From Pseudomonas lijiangensis (GTDB lineage: Bacteria > Pseudomonadota > Gammaproteobacteria > Pseudomonadales > Pseudomonadaceae): a stretch of 64,000 bases of DNA. The notes beneath the pieces are model-generated. The model saw only the letters and a list, made by a program, of their open reading frames with translations. It had not been told where the DNA came from and ran no database searches. Position numbers and translations under genes: made by a program. Shown here one piece after another: positions 30,748 to 42,552 of the stretch. Location of the stretch: contig NZ_CP076668.1 of the NCBI RefSeq assembly GCF_018968705.1, positions 1,240,001 to 1,304,000 of the forward strand. The letters are read 5' to 3'. Each line of letters begins with the position of its first letter. The stretch's first letter is position 1.

Positions 30748-31572
30748 TCAGGGCTGAAACGCCCCGATGAATATCGCCGGGTCTACCCGCGCATCGTTCA
30801 GGCTGACATTCCAGTGCAGGTGCGGGCCGGTGGCGCGGCCTGTGGAGCCGACTTTGCCGAGCAAGCCGCCACGTGGTACCTGATCGCCGGTCTTCACGTC
30901 GATCTTCGACAAATGGCAGAACATGCTGATAAAGCCCTGGCCATGGTCGACATACACGGTATTGCCATTGAAAAAGAAGTTGCCGGTCAGGATGACCTTG
31001 CCGGCCGCGGGGGATTTGATCGGCGTACCTGTCGGGACCGCGAAATCCAGACCCGAATGGGGATTGCGCTCTTCACCATTGAAGAACCGGCGCACGCCGA
31101 ACTTGCTCGACAGCGGGCCGTTGACCGGCTTGTCGAGGATCAGGTTGCTCGGCGTGCCCGGGCTGAACACCGCATAACCGCCCAGCAGTTTTGGCGTTTC
31201 GCTGTTGATGCGTTTGGTGTCCTCGGGGTTGGGGTTGACCTGACGCTTGTTCTGCAGGGTGATGTGCTGTTCCGGGTACTTCTTGCTGCCCACCGTGAAA
31301 CTCAGGTTGCGACCGCCTGAGGCCAGTTGTTGCGTGCCGGGCTTGATCGTCAGCGGCAGGCCGACAATGGCCAGCCAGCGAGTACCTTGCTCCTTGACCA
31401 CCAGCACCGGTTTGCCCTGGAAGGTGGCTTTGGGCGGCTGGTTGCTGGTGCCCAGATCAATCACCGCGACACCGCCGGGCACCGGCTTGTTGAGGGCGCG
31501 AGTGATGTAGCTGTCGGCATGGGCGGGAAGGCACAGGAGGAGGGCGAGCAGCGGTGCGATAAAACGTAGCAT
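30748..31572 (-). CDS. M23 family metallopeptidase
   Basis: A 274-aa periplasmic protein with signal peptide MLRFIAPLLALLLCLPAHA. The C-terminal LytM/M23 domain carries the zinc motif NPHSGLDFAVPTGTPI (HxxxD, about residue 170) and GPHLHWNV (HxH, about 250). With both motifs intact it should be an active cell-wall endopeptidase. It follows xseA by 7 bp on the same strand. Confidence 0.9.
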   Translation of the reverse strand: MLRFIAPLLALLLCLPAHADSYITRALNKPVPGGVAVIDLGTSNQPPKATFQGKPVLVVKEQGTRWLAIVGLPLTIKPGTQQLASGGRNLSFTVGSKKYPEQHITLQNKRQVNPNPEDTKRINSETPKLLGGYAVFSPGTPSNLILDKPVNGPLSSKFGVRRFFNGEERNPHSGLDFAVPTGTPIKSPAAGKVILTGNFFFNGNTVYVDHGQGFISMFCHLSKIDVKTGDQVPRGGLLGKVGSTGRATGPHLHWNVSLNDARVDPAIFIGAFQP

Positions 31573-31579
31573 CGATCGG

Positions 31580-32959
31580 TCAGTCCAGAAGAGAGAGGGT
31601 CACGGGCGTCAGGTGGTTATCCTCGACGCGCACTTGCAATTCGCCTTCGCCCAGTCTGGCCGTGAGGCGCTGGCCGGGTCGGGTTTGCGCGGCGTTGCGG
31701 ATGGCATTGCCGCGTTCGTCGAGCAGGATACTGTAGCCACGGCCCAGTGTTGCCAGCGGACTTACGACATGAAGTGTCTGAATCTGGCTTTGCAGTTGTA
31801 GTTTGCGGGTCTTGATCTGCTCACGCATGGCACGTGGCAGGCGCTCGGCCAGAACATCCAGCCGCTGGCGCAGGAAGGCCAGGGTGCGTCCCGGATGCTG
31901 GGCGGCGAGTCGGCTTTCCATGTGCGCCAGACGCACCTTCTGCTGATGCATGCCTTGTTCGAAGGCGCGGCGCAGGCGCATGTCCAGATCATCCAGGCGC
32001 TGGGCTTGCTGGCGCAGGCGTTCGCCGGGATGGCGCAGGCGGCGGGAAATACCGTCCAGACGCAAGCGCTCGCGCATCAGTCGATCGCGCATGCGGCTGA
32101 TCAGGCGGCGATTGAGGTTTTCTACCCGGCGATGCAGGTCGCTGGAGTCCGGTGCCAGCAATTCCGCAGCGGCAGAGGGCGTAGGCGCCCGCACATCGGC
32201 CACGAAGTCACTGATGGAAACATCGGTTTCATGTCCGACCGCACTGACAATCGGCGTCACACAGGCATCGATGGCCCGGGCCACGGCTTCTTCGTTGAAG
32301 CACCACAAGTCTTCCAGCGAACCGCCGCCCCGGGCGAGGATCAAGGCATCGAAGCCTCTGGCGTCCGCCAACTTGAGTGCCCGGACAATCTGCGCAATCG
32401 CTTCGCGGCCCTGAACAGCGGTGGGAATCAGGGTCAGTTCCACTTGCGGAGCGCGACGGCGGAACACGCTGATGATGTCGCGTATCACCGCGCCTGTAGG
32501 CGAGCTGATAATGCCGATGCGTTGCGGATGCAGTGGCAGCGCGACCTTGCGTTCGGCACTGAACAGGCCTTCGTCGCTGAGCTTGGCTTTCAGGGCATCG
32601 AAAGCCAGTCGCAATGCGCCATCGCCCGCAGGCTCGACAGTATCAAGAATCAGCTGATAGTCGCCGCGGCCCTCGAACAGCGAGACTTTGCCGCGCACCT
32701 TGACCTGCAAGCCATCCTTGAGCGCCTGCCGCACACGCGCCGCGCTCTGGCGGAACAGAGCGCAACGCACCTGGGCGCCGGAGTCCTTGAGCGTGAAGTA
32801 CACATGGCCGGAGGCCGGGCGCGACAGGTTGGATATCTCGCCCTCGACCCAGATGCTGCTGAACACATCTTCCAGCAACACCCGTGCACGGCCGTTGAGC
32901 TGGCTGACAGTGAGGACTTCCCGGTCCAGGCCGAGTCTTGCAAAGGGATCTTTAATCAT
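31580..32959 (-). CDS. xseA: Exodeoxyribonuclease VII large subunit XseA
   Basis: XseA is the catalytic subunit of exonuclease VII. The 459-aa protein has the N-terminal OB fold (WVEGEISNLSRPASGHVYFTLKD shortened) and the catalytic core with GIISSPTGAVIRDI, LARGGGSLEDLWCFNEE and SAVGHETDVSISDFVAD, followed by a long coiled-coil region. xseB is not adjacent. Confidence 0.96.
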   Translation of the reverse strand: MIKDPFARLGLDREVLTVSQLNGRARVLLEDVFSSIWVEGEISNLSRPASGHVYFTLKDSGAQVRCALFRQSAARVRQALKDGLQVKVRGKVSLFEGRGDYQLILDTVEPAGDGALRLAFDALKAKLSDEGLFSAERKVALPLHPQRIGIISSPTGAVIRDIISVFRRRAPQVELTLIPTAVQGREAIAQIVRALKLADARGFDALILARGGGSLEDLWCFNEEAVARAIDACVTPIVSAVGHETDVSISDFVADVRAPTPSAAAELLAPDSSDLHRRVENLNRRLISRMRDRLMRERLRLDGISRRLRHPGERLRQQAQRLDDLDMRLRRAFEQGMHQQKVRLAHMESRLAAQHPGRTLAFLRQRLDVLAERLPRAMREQIKTRKLQLQSQIQTLHVVSPLATLGRGYSILLDERGNAIRNAAQTRPGQRLTARLGEGELQVRVEDNHLTPVTLSLLD

Positions 32960-33056
32960 GGCGGCATCATAAAGGGATTTGCCCGGCCACCACCACTGGC
33001 GGTTTTCGGGGGGCGCAGCTATATAAGCAGCGCGTGGTCAATTCAGGGAGAGTCGT

Positions 33057-33824
33057 GTGGCGGTCGAATGGTTCAACCAGTTGGGCTTTGCACCGCTGGA
33101 TCTGCTGTGGATCGAACTGGCCGTGGTGGCTGCCTATATAGTGTTTGGCGTCGCCGGTTTCGGTACGGCGCTGGTGGCCGGGCCTGTTCTGATTCACTTC
33201 ATGCCGCTGTCGCGGATCATTCCCTTGCTGGTGATGCTGGATTTCCTTGCGGCTTTCGGCAACCTGCTGCCTTCCCGGCAATCGGTGGTCCGCTCGGAGT
33301 TGCTTCGCCTGCTGCCCTGCATGGCGGTGGGCTGCACCTTGGGTGTGCTGTTTCTGCTTAATCTGAAATCCGATGTGCTGCTCCTGTTGATGGGGCTGTT
33401 CGTGACGGCGTATGCGCTTTACAGCCTGGCAGTCAAAGTGCGACCGACGCAACTGGCGGCGGGTTGGGCGATCCCCATGGGTACGATCGGTGGCCTGTTC
33501 GGTGCCTTGTTTGGCAGTGGCGGTTTTCTCTACGCGATCTATCTCAACAGTCGCCTGACCTCCAAGGAACAGGCGCGGGCCACGCAAAGCGCCCTGATCA
33601 GTTGCAGCACCATCGTGCGCCTCGGGTTGTTCTTGCTGGCCGGGGTCTATGCCGAAATCCCCTTGCTGCTTCTGGCGGTCTGCCTGTTGCCTGCGATGTT
33701 GCTGGGTTCATGGATCGGCCGATCACTGGTGACGAAACTGTCCCGTGAAGCCTTTGTGCGGCTGGTGACCTGGCTGGTGTTGGTCAGCGGTCTGGCGCTG
33801 ATCGGTCGTTACATCGCCGGTTGA
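33057..33824 (+). CDS. TauE/SafE family membrane permease
   Basis: A 255-aa polytopic membrane protein with about eight TM helices and the two homologous halves of the TauE/SafE family (FGVAGFGTALVAGPVL near residue 30; GTIGGLFGALFGSGGFLYAIYL near 140). Family members export sulfite or sulfoacetate-type anions; the substrate here is unknown. Start is GTG. It is divergent from xseA. Confidence 0.85.
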   Translation: MAVEWFNQLGFAPLDLLWIELAVVAAYIVFGVAGFGTALVAGPVLIHFMPLSRIIPLLVMLDFLAAFGNLLPSRQSVVRSELLRLLPCMAVGCTLGVLFLLNLKSDVLLLLMGLFVTAYALYSLAVKVRPTQLAAGWAIPMGTIGGLFGALFGSGGFLYAIYLNSRLTSKEQARATQSALISCSTIVRLGLFLLAGVYAEIPLLLLAVCLLPAMLLGSWIGRSLVTKLSREAFVRLVTWLVLVSGLALIGRYIAG

Positions 33825-33901
33825 TTGCCGGTTGATGGGGCGGCGTTCCGGGCTGACCTGTTAAACTGCCGCCCTTGATCAGCCTTCAGCGACACATTGC
33901 C

Positions 33902-36015
<2,114 letters not shown>

Positions 36016-36032
36016 GGCCGACGATAGCTTCA

Positions 36033-36109
36033 AGCTTTAAGCTACAAGCGGTGGTTGCGGTGACGCAACTACCGCGACTCCGACAACTTGCAGCTTGCAG
36101 CTTAAAGCT
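36033..36109. repeat. Inverted repeat between guaB and guaA
   Basis: AGCTTTAAGCTACAAG (36033-36048) pairs with CTTGCAGCTTAAAGCT (36094-36109) with one mismatch, enclosing about 45 bp. This fits the AGCTGCAAGCTTCAAG-type extragenic repeats of Pseudomonas. No T run follows, so guaB-guaA can still be cotranscribed. Confidence 0.65.
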
Positions 36110-36135
36110 CGCAACTGCTCATCAGAGCTCCTTCC

Positions 36136-37713
36136 ATGGCCCTCGATATTCACGCCCACCGTATCCTGATCCTCGATTTCGGCTCCCAGTACACCCAGCT
36201 GATTGCCCGCCGCGTGCGTGAAATCGGCGTGTACTGCGAACTGCATCCGTTCGACATGGACGATGAAGCGATTCGCGAATTCGCCCCGCGCGGGATCATC
36301 CTCGCCGGCGGCCCCGAGTCCGTGCACGAAGCCAACAGCCCACGTGCTCCGCAAGCCGTATTCGACCTCAACGTGCCGATCTTCGGCATCTGCTATGGCA
36401 TGCAGACCATGGCCGAGCAGTTGGGTGGCCGCGTTGAAGGTTCCGACCTGCGCGAATTCGGCTACGCCCGTGTCGATGTCGTCGGCAAGAGCCGCGTACT
36501 CGACGGCATCGAAGACCACGTGGATGCCGATGGCGTCCTGGGCCTCGATGTCTGGATGAGCCATGGCGACAAGGTCACCGAGATTCCGGACGGTTTCCAC
36601 GTTCTGGCCAGCACCCCGAGCTGCCCTATCGCCGGCATGGCTGACGACACCCGTGGCTACTACGGCGTGCAGTTCCACCCTGAAGTGACCCACACCAAGC
36701 AGGGCGGTCGCATCCTGTCGCGTTTCATCCTCGATATCTGTGGTTGTGAAGCGCTGTGGACCCCGTCGCACATTGCTGACGACGCCATTGCCAGCATCCG
36801 TGCCCAGGTCGGTACCGACAACGTTCTGCTGGGCCTGTCCGGCGGCGTCGATTCTTCAGTGGTTGCCGCTCTGTTGCACAAGGCCATTGGCGATCAACTG
36901 ACCTGCGTATTCGTCGACAACGGCTTGCTGCGCCTGCACGAAGGCGAGCAGGTCATGGCCATGTTCGCCGAGAACATGGGCGTCAAGGTCATCCGCGCCA
37001 ACGCCGAAGATCAGTTCCTGAACAATCTGGCTGGCGAAAGCGACCCGGAGAAAAAGCGCAAGATCATCGGCCGCACCTTCATCGACGTGTTCGATGCCGA
37101 ATCCTGCAAGCTCGACAACATCAAGTACCTGGCCCAAGGCACCATCTACCCGGACGTCATCGAGTCGGCTGGCGCGAAAAGCGGCAAGGCTCACGTCATC
37201 AAGTCGCACCACAACGTGGGCGGCCTGCCGGAAGAAATGAACCTCAAGCTGGTTGAACCCCTGCGCGAGCTGTTCAAGGACGAAGTCCGCCGCCTCGGCC
37301 TGGAACTCGGCCTGCCCTACGACATGGTCTACCGCCACCCATTCCCGGGCCCGGGCCTGGGCGTGCGCATCCTCGGTGAAGTGAAAAAGGAATACGCCGA
37401 CCTGCTGCGTCGCGCCGACCACATCTTCATCGAAGAACTGCGCAAGGCCGACTGGTACCACAAAGTCAGCCAGGCATTCGTCGTCTTCCAGCCAGTCAAA
37501 TCGGTTGGCGTCGTAGGCGACGGCCGCCGCTACGCCTGGGTCGTCGCCCTGCGCGCCGTAGAAACCATCGACTTCATGACCGCACGTTGGGCACACCTGC
37601 CTTACGAACTGCTGGAAACTGTCAGCGGGCGGATCATCAATGAAATCGACGGGATTTCTCGGGTGACTTACGATGTTTCGAGTAAGCCGCCGGCTACGAT
37701 TGAGTGGGAGTAA
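36136..37713 (+). CDS. guaA: GMP synthase (glutamine-hydrolysing) GuaA
   Basis: GuaA aminates XMP to GMP. The 525-aa protein has the class I amidotransferase domain ([16 protein letters not shown], Cys about 86; FHPEVTHT), the PP-loop [19 protein letters not shown] (about residue 235) and the C-terminal dimer domain ending PPATIEWE. Its last 13 coding bases are the left copy of the island's direct repeat, so insertion left the protein end intact. Confidence 0.98.
   Translation: MALDIHAHRILILDFGSQYTQLIARRVREIGVYCELHPFDMDDEAIREFAPRGIILAGGPESVHEANSPRAPQAVFDLNVPIFGICYGMQTMAEQLGGRVEGSDLREFGYARVDVVGKSRVLDGIEDHVDADGVLGLDVWMSHGDKVTEIPDGFHVLASTPSCPIAGMADDTRGYYGVQFHPEVTHTKQGGRILSRFILDICGCEALWTPSHIADDAIASIRAQVGTDNVLLGLSGGVDSSVVAALLHKAIGDQLTCVFVDNGLLRLHEGEQVMAMFAENMGVKVIRANAEDQFLNNLAGESDPEKKRKIIGRTFIDVFDAESCKLDNIKYLAQGTIYPDVIESAGAKSGKAHVIKSHHNVGGLPEEMNLKLVEPLRELFKDEVRRLGLELGLPYDMVYRHPFPGPGLGVRILGEVKKEYADLLRRADHIFIEELRKADWYHKVSQAFVVFQPVKSVGVVGDGRRYAWVVALRAVETIDFMTARWAHLPYELLETVSGRIINEIDGISRVTYDVSSKPPATIEWE
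37699..37711. repeat. attL-type direct repeat at guaA 3' end
   Basis: ATTGAGTGGGAGT, encoding the last residues IEWE of GuaA; the identical 13-mer recurs at 44715-44727. The guaA 3' end is a known integration hotspot for genomic islands. Confidence 0.85.
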
Positions 37714-38091
37714 GATTTTTTCTTAATGTTTTGATTTTTAAAGATAAAATCTGATTCTAGGCTGATGTGCTCTGTATTGTTAATGATCTTTCGCATGGCT
37801 CGAAAAGGCTAAGTCATAAGATCTATCTCGGTACCATGCTTGGTGGAGCGTTCTAGGCATGGTATCGGAGCCAGCTAAGTTCCAGGCAGGAGTTTGTGCC
37901 GGGGTTAGTGGCTGACTACTGCCTTTGGTATCCGGCAGCTAACGGCCAATTCCTGCCATTCGTGAAGGGCCGCTCACCATCCAAACCTGCCGGTCGCATA
38001 CAGCGGGTGCTTTTAGGGGAATTGTCCCTGTATTGACTACTTCAATTCAGCATCTACAGTGATGGCTATACGATTTCACGGTAGGGACATC
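37714..38091. other. Gene-free left end of island, with promoter
   Basis: No gene is seen. It contains an inverted repeat TACCATGC...GCATGGTA (37832-37839 and 37857-37864). A plausible promoter for the nuclease operon has -35 TTGACT (38033-38038), a 16-bp spacer and -10 TACAGT (38055-38060), 31 bp before the ATG. Confidence 0.5.
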
Positions 38092-40170
38092 ATGCGGATC
38101 GAGCGCGTTGAGATTCAAAATTTCAGACTGCTTCAGAACGTCAGTCTTGGCCTAGAAGACGGCACAACACTGATCGTCGGGCGCAACAATTGCGGCAAAA
38201 CCTCCATAGCTGAGGTGTTCCGCCGGCTCCTTTCAGACCGGACTCCCTCTTTCAGGCTTGAGGATTTCTCTCTGGGGAGTCACGAAGAGTTTTGGACGGC
38301 ATTCAATGCGTTTCACGGCGGAATAGCTCGCTCCGACGTTGCTGCCATGCTTCCCGTTGTCAGGGTCACATTGGACATCTCCTATGACGTGGATGCCCCA
38401 GACCTGGGGCAGCTCAGCGAATGCATAGTAGACCTAGATCCAGATTGCTCTTGTGCGCGCATCGTCTTGACGTATGGACCGCGGGCGACAGGCCTTGAGT
38501 CGCTTTTCGCAGAAACGAATGCCCCCGACACTGTGCAGGAGGATCAACGTCCTAGCTTCTTCAGCCTGATAAAGAAGCGTTTGGCGGGGGCCTACGAGCC
38601 CCGTTTGGAAGCGGTTGACCCCAATGATCCTACGAACCGCAAGGGCCTCGACCTAAAATCACTCACCACGTTGATCCGCGGCGGATTCATCAATGCGCAA
38701 CGGGGCTTGGATGACGATACACACCGAGAGCGCGATGTCCTTGGGAAGGTGGTGGAGGTGCTGTTCCAATCGGCATTGACTGACCCCACAGATCCCGAGA
38801 AACGAACTACGGCGGAGCAGCTCCATGGAGCGGTGGAGAAAATTCAAAAGGAGCTGCATGACGGTTTCAACGCTGGACTGACTTCGCTGCTCCCTACGTT
38901 TGAGCTTTTCGGCTACCCAGGGCTAGAAGACCCAGGCCTCACCACTGTGACGACCTTCGATGTCGAGCGCCTGCTTAAAGACCACACGCAGGTCAGATAC
39001 AGGGGGGTAAACGGCCTGACACTCCCGGAAAGCTACAACGGACTCGGCGTCCGTAACCTGGTGTACATCCTTCTGCAATTACTGAAATTCTTCAGAGAGT
39101 TTCAAGCTACGCCGGCAGCCGCAAGCGTACACCTCATCTTCATTGAAGAGCCTGAAGCCCACTTGCATCCGCAAATGCAGGAGGTCTTCATCCGACAATT
39201 GCACATGATCAAGGGCGCGTTCGAGCAGCAGCTGAATGGCAGCCGTCCGTGGCCAGTGCAGTTTGTAATTTCCACCCACTCTCCACACATGGCCAACGAA
39301 GCGCGCTTCGAAACCATGCGTTACTTTCTCTCTGTGAGCGGTGAAAACGGGATTCGGCAGTCCAAGATCAAAGACCTGAGGCAGGGCATGGGCCAGGCTC
39401 CTGCACCGGACAGAGATTTTCTCTATCAGTACCTGACGCTCACTCGATGCGACCTGTTCTTTGCAGATAAAGCCATCTTGATCGAGGGGACTTCAGAGCG
39501 ATTGCTGCTACCAACCATGATCGCCAAAACTGACGCGGCTGCGGTGGGTGAACCTCAGTTGGCTAGTCAGTACTTGACGGTTATGGAGGTTGGCGGCGCG
39601 TATGCACACCGGTTTCATGATCTACTCACCTTCTTGGAACTGCGCACGCTGATCGTTACCGACATCGACTCCGTCAAACCGAATGCAGAAAGAAAGCGGA
39701 AAGCTTGTCTCGTTTCAGAGGGTCTGTTTACGAGCAATGCGTGCCTCAAAGACTGGTTTGAGGCCGAAGTCACTCCTGCCCAACTGCTGGCGAAAACGCC
39801 AGCAGAGAAGACCATAGGGTTGAGGCGCATCGCTTACCAAATTCCGGAGGGGAACGAACCCGGGCCTTCAGGCAGAAGCTTTGAGGACGCGTTCATCCTG
39901 GCGAACCTTGATCGATTTCAGCTGGGGCAGGGCGATGTCGCATCCCAAGCTTACGAGCATGCGGCGGACCAGAAAAAATCAGCTTTTGCGTTGAAGTACG
40001 CGATTGATGATACGAACTGGAACGTGCCTAGATACATTGCTGAAGGATTGCGTTGGCTAGCAGTTGGGGCGCCGGTCGTTGATGCCCAAATGGCTGCTCG
40101 GGCCATGGCCGCAGTTGTAGAGGTTGTTGGTGAGGCAGTGGCTGCTGAAGGAGAGCAAGGCGATGCCTGA
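38092..40170 (+). CDS. OLD-family ATPase/TOPRIM nuclease, Gabija GajA-like
   Basis: A 692-aa protein. The ABC-type ATPase half has Walker A GRNNCGKTS (residues 30-38), Walker B with following glutamates HLIFIEEPEAHLHPQ (about 345-359) and the H-loop VISTHSPHMAN (about 395). The C-terminal TOPRIM half has the Glu motif AILIEGTSERLLLP (about 462-475) and the DxD motif LIVTDIDSV (about 520-528). This is the class 2 OLD architecture, and the coupled UvrD-like helicase gene is the class 2/Gabija arrangement. GajA proteins nick phage DNA when nucleotides are depleted. At 692 aa it is longer than typical GajA (about 580). ATG 38092 follows GTAGGGA. Confidence 0.85.
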   Translation: MRIERVEIQNFRLLQNVSLGLEDGTTLIVGRNNCGKTSIAEVFRRLLSDRTPSFRLEDFSLGSHEEFWTAFNAFHGGIARSDVAAMLPVVRVTLDISYDVDAPDLGQLSECIVDLDPDCSCARIVLTYGPRATGLESLFAETNAPDTVQEDQRPSFFSLIKKRLAGAYEPRLEAVDPNDPTNRKGLDLKSLTTLIRGGFINAQRGLDDDTHRERDVLGKVVEVLFQSALTDPTDPEKRTTAEQLHGAVEKIQKELHDGFNAGLTSLLPTFELFGYPGLEDPGLTTVTTFDVERLLKDHTQVRYRGVNGLTLPESYNGLGVRNLVYILLQLLKFFREFQATPAAASVHLIFIEEPEAHLHPQMQEVFIRQLHMIKGAFEQQLNGSRPWPVQFVISTHSPHMANEARFETMRYFLSVSGENGIRQSKIKDLRQGMGQAPAPDRDFLYQYLTLTRCDLFFADKAILIEGTSERLLLPTMIAKTDAAAVGEPQLASQYLTVMEVGGAYAHRFHDLLTFLELRTLIVTDIDSVKPNAERKRKACLVSEGLFTSNACLKDWFEAEVTPAQLLAKTPAEKTIGLRRIAYQIPEGNEPGPSGRSFEDAFILANLDRFQLGQGDVASQAYEHAADQKKSAFALKYAIDDTNWNVPRYIAEGLRWLAVGAPVVDAQMAARAMAAVVEVVGEAVAAEGEQGDA

Positions 40171-41917
40171 CAATCACGAAAGTCCCGCGGACAGAGCAGG
40201 GCGAGAAGCGCTGGAACGCATGTTCGCTTGTTTGGATGAAGGTCTAAGCTTTCGCCTGGAAGCAGGTGCTGGGGCTGGTAAGACCTATTCGCTAGAGAAG
40301 GCGCTCAGTCGATTGATTGAACACCGAGGTCCTGCGTTGATCCGGGAGCGTCAGCAAGTCGCTTGTATCACTTACACCAATGTGGCGAAAGACGAGATCA
40401 TCTCTCGCTTCCAAGCGCATCCTGCAATCCGAGCCGAGACCGTCCATGGCTTTTGCTGGTCGTTGCTCAGAGATTTTCAAACATCACTGAGAGGATTTCT
40501 TGGCGCTGAAGCTTTTTGGCGAGAGCGTTTTGAGCCGGTGGGTGGCGTAGGTAACAGGCGCATCCATTACGAAATGGGTATTCCACGCGTATCGGAGGAC
40601 GAGGTCTCGATTCGGCACGAAGATGTCCTGACATTGATGGTTCAGGCGCTTCCGTCTCCGAAGTTCAGGGCCGTATTGACTTCCCGATACCCGATCCTGT
40701 TTGTCGACGAATATCAGGACACGGATGAACATTTTGTCGGTGCACTGAAGTCGTGGTTTCTAGATCGCGGTGAGGGACCGATGATTGGCCTATTTGGTGA
40801 CCATTGGCAAAAAATCTACGACGGGGGCTGCGGCCTAGTCGTGCATGACGCCCTTCAGCCGATCGAAAAAAATGCGAATTTCCGCTCAGCATCGCGGATT
40901 GTCGATGTGCTGAATGAGATGCGGCCAGGCCTGCACCAGGAAGTGAGCGATCCTGACTTGATCGGTGAAGCCCGAGTGTTCCACACCAACCTCTGGCCTG
41001 GAGAGCGACGGACAGGAAGCGGGGGAGGACACTGGACTGGCGACACCAGTCCTGAGGCTGCTAGTGCCTACTTCGAATACTTGAAAGCTCAGCTCAGCGT
41101 GGAAGGATGGGATTTCTCTCCGAAAACGACCAAAATCCTCATCCTGAATCACAAAGGCATTGCTCGTGAGCAGGGGTACTCCTCGATCCGTGAAATTTAT
41201 GGGCAGTACAATGATCCGTGGCTGAAGAAGGAAGATCCTCACATCAAGTATTTGGCAGATCAGCTTGAGCCAGCGTGTGTCGCATACCAAAAGCGCCGAT
41301 ACGGTGCGATGTTCGGGCACCTGGCAAGCGATCGGCCAACGATTCGAAGGCACAGCGATAAAGTCGCTTGGGCTGAGGCAATGGATGCACTCCTCGAACT
41401 GAGGTTGACCGGTACCATCGGCGAGGTGATTGACTACATCATAGCCGTGCCGCAGATGCAGCTCCCCAATGCTGTGCTACGGAATGAGCAAGGGTTACAG
41501 GCCGCCGGTGTTGAACCAGGTGAGGACGAGCCACGCAGGATTACCCAGCTTCGAAAGCTCAGGGCAGTATCTTACACAGAGCTGATCGCGCTAGACCAAT
41601 TCATTGATGGGCATACGCCGTTTGCCACAAAACACGGGGTCAAGGGAGCCGAATTCGAAAACGTGATCGTTGTGTTGGGGCGCGGCTGGAACCAATATAA
41701 TTTCGCTGAAATGCTCGAGTGGTTTCAGCCGGGGCCACCGGCGAACAGGCGTGAAAAATTCGAAAGCAATCGGAATCTCTTCTACGTTGCGTGCTCTCGA
41801 CCCAAGGTCCGTTTGGCTCTGCTTTTCACTCAACTGCTGAGCCAGGCAGCGCTTGCTCAGATCACCGCGTGGTTCGGCGCTGAGCATGTATTCGAGTTGC
41901 CTGCTAACCCTGGTTGA
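40163..41917 (+). CDS. UvrD/Rep-like superfamily 1 helicase, Gabija GajB-like
   Basis: A 584-aa SF1A helicase. Motif I is EAGAGAGKTYSLE (residues 33-45), Ia CITYTNVAKDEI with TVHGFCWSLL, II PILFVDEYQDT (about 174-184), III GLFGDHWQKIY, a conserved KHGVKGAEFENVIVVLGRG near 490 and VI NLFYVACSRPKVRLALLF near 545. The ATG overlaps the nuclease stop (ATGCCTGA) and has its own AAGGAGA, so the two proteins are probably made in a fixed ratio. GajB is thought to sense or process DNA termini and activate GajA. It could also be another class 2 OLD partner helicase. Confidence 0.85.
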   Translation: MPDNHESPADRAGREALERMFACLDEGLSFRLEAGAGAGKTYSLEKALSRLIEHRGPALIRERQQVACITYTNVAKDEIISRFQAHPAIRAETVHGFCWSLLRDFQTSLRGFLGAEAFWRERFEPVGGVGNRRIHYEMGIPRVSEDEVSIRHEDVLTLMVQALPSPKFRAVLTSRYPILFVDEYQDTDEHFVGALKSWFLDRGEGPMIGLFGDHWQKIYDGGCGLVVHDALQPIEKNANFRSASRIVDVLNEMRPGLHQEVSDPDLIGEARVFHTNLWPGERRTGSGGGHWTGDTSPEAASAYFEYLKAQLSVEGWDFSPKTTKILILNHKGIAREQGYSSIREIYGQYNDPWLKKEDPHIKYLADQLEPACVAYQKRRYGAMFGHLASDRPTIRRHSDKVAWAEAMDALLELRLTGTIGEVIDYIIAVPQMQLPNAVLRNEQGLQAAGVEPGEDEPRRITQLRKLRAVSYTELIALDQFIDGHTPFATKHGVKGAEFENVIVVLGRGWNQYNFAEMLEWFQPGPPANRREKFESNRNLFYVACSRPKVRLALLFTQLLSQAALAQITAWFGAEHVFELPANPG

Positions 41918-42107
41918 GAATTCTCGTGCAGCGCTCATTGTGTAGGTTAGTCGGCGCATGTCACATCCGACTAGCTGACTAGACAGGTGGATAAACCGCG
42001 ATGGTTACTATCCGCCTGGAGAGGCCTGCACTCTGATGCCTCATTCCCGACCAACCTCACAAGCGTAATTCCAAGCACCGAAGCTGCCGACACGCGCAGT
42101 AAGATTA

Positions 42108-42296
42108 TTAGCTCGCTGCCGCCATGAAGCCTGCGGCTATCAACACCATGGCTCCCGTAGTGCCATCGATCTGCCTGCGGCGATTGCTGCTCAACCCGCC
42201 TTCGCCGACTTGGCCAAGTGCGATTGAAATTGACGCGTAAACGATGGTGTAAAGGACGATGAATGCTGCGGATACCCTATCGACTGGAGAGAACAC
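42108..42296 (-). pseudogene. Remnant of a LysE/RhtB-family exporter (C-terminal fragment)
   Basis: About 62 codons translate to a hydrophobic helix (AAFIVLYTIVYASISIALGQ), a basic loop (LSSNRRRQIDGTTG) and a final hydrophobic stretch (AMVLIAAGFMAAAS). Together these resemble the last TM pair of LysE-type amino-acid exporters. Upstream the frame degenerates into unrelated sequence (RPERTLQACERQ) and a stop, so the gene is truncated at about 42297. Assignment is by pattern only. Confidence 0.45.
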
Positions 42297-42439
42297 CTGG
42301 CGTTCGCAAGCTTGTAGGGTACGTTCAGGCCGCTACTGATATCATGGAAATCGCAGTGCGCCGGGGCGGCGACTGGGACCAGGACGGCAAGTCGAAAGAT
42401 GAGCGATTCCTCGATCTGGTCCACTTTGAGCTTTGCTGA
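42263..42439 (+). CDS. Possible 58-aa small protein
   Basis: An open frame from ATG 42263 with a good AAAGGA six bases upstream encodes a charged 58-aa product (MLRIPYRLERTPGVRKLVGY, then acidic DWDQDGKSKDERFLDLVHFELC shortened at the end). I recognise no family. Its 5' end overlaps the exporter remnant on the other strand. It may be the tail of a broken gene or chance. Confidence 0.25.
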   Translation: MLRIPYRLERTPGVRKLVGYVQAATDIMEIAVRRGGDWDQDGKSKDERFLDLVHFELC

Positions 42440-42552
42440 CGTAACCTGACTTGCTATTCCTCGGATTTGCCCGGATTTTATGAGGCAGCCGTTGCCAGGT
42501 GGCACTTTGATGTCTAGATTCCTCTAGCTGGAATTCGAATTGAGGGAGCATT

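Larger units (their letters stand above)
41918..42552. other. Rearranged spacer between the two island cassettes
   Basis: This 635-bp stretch has no full-length gene. It carries a LysE-like exporter fragment on the minus strand and one small open frame on the plus strand, both annotated separately. The first 190 bp after the helicase show nothing I recognise. Confidence 0.6.

Noticed and set aside
31895..33361. 488-aa frame antisense to xseA running into the TauE gene
   Set aside because: Composite of shadows of two real genes in other frames.
37714..38091. Hidden integrase or tRNA at the island's left end
   Set aside because: No open frame of useful length and no tRNA fold; only an inverted repeat and a promoter are seen.
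42191..42505. 104-aa minus-strand frame in the island spacer
   Set aside because: No ribosome site, no recognisable pattern, overlaps the exporter remnant in another frame.
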